Source: Actinomycetota bacterium
GTDB lineage: Bacteria; Actinomycetota; Thermoleophilia; Solirubrobacterales; 70-9
NCBI GenBank assembly: GCA_005884985.1
Contig: VAYK01000140.1
Location: 495-7,695 of the forward strand
Direction of reading: 5' to 3'
Length of the DNA stretch: 7,201 nucleotides
The notes beneath the pieces were generated by a model that was not told where the DNA came from, did not search any database, and was given only the letters and a program-made list of their open reading frames with translations. This document shows, in pieces, positions 6,090 through 7,201 of this stretch. Each line of letters opens with the position of its first letter. The stretch's first letter is position 1. The position numbers were made by a program, and so were the translations under genes.

Positions 6090-6976
6090 CGCCCCGATCC
6101 GCCGCCGGAGACCGTGAGGTCGGTCCGACCTCGCCACCGCTCCAGGAACCGATAGAAGTTGCGTTTGGAGAGCCTGGCCCGTTCCTCCTCCGGGGTATTC
6201 GCCCACATCCGATGCTCGTGGCGCTCGAGCGGAAGCGGCACCACGACCGCTCGCAGTCCCTGATCCTTCACCCGGAAGGAGAACTCGATGTCGGCGGTTC
6301 GGTAGAAGCGGAACTTCTCATCGAAGAAGCCGGCCCGTCGGAGGATCTCGCGGCGGAATGCCATGAGGTAGCCCTCCACGGCGTCGCAGTCCGGCCCCTC
6401 GGTGTCGCGGAAATCACGCAGGTCGTCTGTGACGATGCCGAAGGGGCCGCAGATGCCGACCTCCGGATCGCTCAGGGTCTCGCGGATCGGCGTCAGGATG
6501 TCGCCGGCCGGCTCGATGGAACCGTCGATCACGATCACGATCTCGCCGGCGGTGCGCTTCAGCCCGGCGTTCCGGGCGATCGCCCACCCGGGATCGCGAT
6601 CGAGTGCGATCACCTCGACGTCGCCGGGCCACTCCGTGTCAGAACCGGCCGCGTCGACGATGACGTGCTGGACGCCCGTGTCGCTACCATGGCGGCGGAA
6701 CCCCTCGATGCCTCGGGCGACGTCCTCGGACCAGCCCTGCACGATCCAGTGGACGGAGAACTCGTACATCGGATGTTGCTCGAGCACGGATTCGACCTCT
6801 TCGGGCCGGAGACGCCGTTCGGAGACCGGCGTGAGCTCGAAACCTTCGGCTGTGTCAACAACCTCGTAGCCGAGTTCGCGGATCCGGTCCCGCAGCTCGT
6901 CCGCCGCTGCGAAGTCCTTCGCCGCCCGCCTCTCGCGCCGGTCCTCGGCGAGCTTCCTGGCTTCGTCTTCGCTCAT
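6086..6976 (-). CDS. Family 2 glycosyltransferase with an N-terminal CysRS-tail-like domain
   Basis: A 296-residue protein with two parts. Residues 1-50 (KDFAAADELRDRIRELGYEV followed by VDTAEGFEL) resemble the C-terminal tail of cysteinyl-tRNA synthetase, which typically reads AKDWxxADxIRDxLxxxGxxVxDTPxG. A UVR-like helical hairpin is a less likely reading. Residues 72-250 look like a GT-A glycosyltransferase: WAIARNAGLKRTAGEIVIVIDGSIEP (131-156) matches the usual RNxGxxxAxGExxxxxDDDxxP, with Asp151-Gly-Ser in place of a full DxD. FDEKFRFYRTADIEFSFR (218-235) matches the acceptor-side motif of rhamnosyl-type family 2 enzymes. No membrane helix is seen, so it is probably cytoplasmic. The ATG at 6976 overlaps the stop of the upstream hydrolase (ATGA), which settles the start; the open frame further upstream to 7174 is Arg/Pro-rich shadow. 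Donor and acceptor are unknown. The stop shares bases with the stop of convergent ftsH. Confidence 0.85.
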   Translation of the reverse strand: MSEDEARKLAEDRRERRAAKDFAAADELRDRIRELGYEVVDTAEGFELTPVSERRLRPEEVESVLEQHPMYEFSVHWIVQGWSEDVARGIEGFRRHGSDTGVQHVIVDAAGSDTEWPGDVEVIALDRDPGWAIARNAGLKRTAGEIVIVIDGSIEPAGDILTPIRETLSDPEVGICGPFGIVTDDLRDFRDTEGPDCDAVEGYLMAFRREILRRAGFFDEKFRFYRTADIEFSFRVKDQGLRAVVVPLPLERHEHRMWANTPEEERARLSKRNFYRFLERWRGRTDLTVSGGGSGR

Positions 6977-7201
6977 GGACCGCGACCGCGGATGAAGTCG
7001 AGGACGGCGGCGTCCGCTTCGTCGGCACGTTCCGAGTGGTACAGGTGTCCGGCTCCCTCGAGGAGATGGAGCTCGGCGCCCGGGATCCGCTCGGCGAGGA
7101 TGTAGCCGTTCTCGACGGCCACGGTTCGATCCTCCGTACCGTGGAGGACGAGCGTCGGCCGATCGATCTCCCACAGCCGCTTGCCGACGTCGAAGCCCTG
7201 C
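6973..7201 (-). CDS. Alpha/beta hydrolase, C-terminal part
   Basis: The last 75 residues of an alpha/beta-fold hydrolase whose upstream part lies beyond the right edge. PTLVLHGTEDRTV carries the usual acid residue of the catalytic triad (Asp24 of the visible part), and LLEGAGHLYH carries the catalytic His (His52), at the spacing normal for the lipase/haloperoxidase-like group. The nucleophile elbow is outside the window, so esterase, lipase, thioesterase or lactonase activity cannot be told apart. The TGA stop overlaps the ATG of the glycosyltransferase gene (ATGA), so the two are translationally coupled and probably serve one pathway. Confidence 0.88.
   Translation of the reverse strand, partial: QGFDVGKRLWEIDRPTLVLHGTEDRTVAVENGYILAERIPGAELHLLEGAGHLYHSERADEADAAVLDFIRGRGP

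Noticed and set aside
4224..6206. Minus-strand open frame of 660 residues opposite ftsH
   Set aside because: Antisense shadow of FtsH; no family motifs and biased composition.
6977..7174. N-terminal extension of the glycosyltransferase frame
   Set aside because: Arg/Pro-rich, and it overlaps the real alpha/beta hydrolase C-terminus in another frame; the ATGA overlap at 6973-6976 marks the true start.

Overview
The window is GC-rich bacterial DNA, densely packed and with no gene-free stretch over 300 bases. It most likely comes from an actinobacterium (Actinomycetota). The evidence is a SigR/RsrA pair, an ECF sigma factor with a zinc- and thiol-containing anti-sigma factor of the type known from mycothiol-producing actinobacteria, together with a BldC-like small DNA-binding protein. 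There are no tRNA, rRNA, CRISPR or mobile elements that I can see. I cannot name the genus.

Region 1 (1-2590, minus strand) is an acyl-CoA carboxylase operon read from right to left. It holds a stand-alone biotin carboxylase, an enoyl-CoA hydratase/isomerase family protein coupled to it by a GTGA overlap, and the N-terminal 134 residues of a carboxyltransferase subunit that runs off the left edge. Together they look like a branched-chain or odd-chain acyl-CoA catabolic module (for example leucine-type or propionyl-type), but the substrate cannot be read from what is visible. No biotin carrier domain is in view and it is presumably encoded downstream.

Region 2 (2643-4043, minus strand) is regulatory. 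In transcription order it holds sigR, rsrA (8-nt overlap with sigR), a 61-residue Cys/His protein of unknown function, and a bldC-like gene just upstream of the carboxylase operon. All of these lie on the same strand as the carboxylase genes.

Region 3 (4131-6089, plus strand) is an ftsH membrane protease gene divergent from sigR. The short region between them holds a perfect 7-bp inverted repeat with a 21-bp spacer. This FtsH has an apparent in-frame loss of about eight residues just before the Walker A core, which removes the first beta strand of the AAA+ fold. All other catalytic motifs are intact. It is either an assembly or sequencing error or a real oddity, and it is the most notable point in the window.

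Region 4 (6086-7201, minus strand) is convergent with ftsH, and the two stop codons share bases. It holds the C-terminal end of an alpha/beta hydrolase, then an ATGA-coupled family 2 glycosyltransferase. The glycosyltransferase carries an N-terminal segment resembling the C-terminal tail of cysteinyl-tRNA synthetase, an unusual domain combination.

Overall this is mostly ordinary chromosomal housekeeping and stress-response territory. The FtsH deletion, the CysS-tail glycosyltransferase and the small Cys/His protein beside the thiol-stress regulator are the points worth checking.
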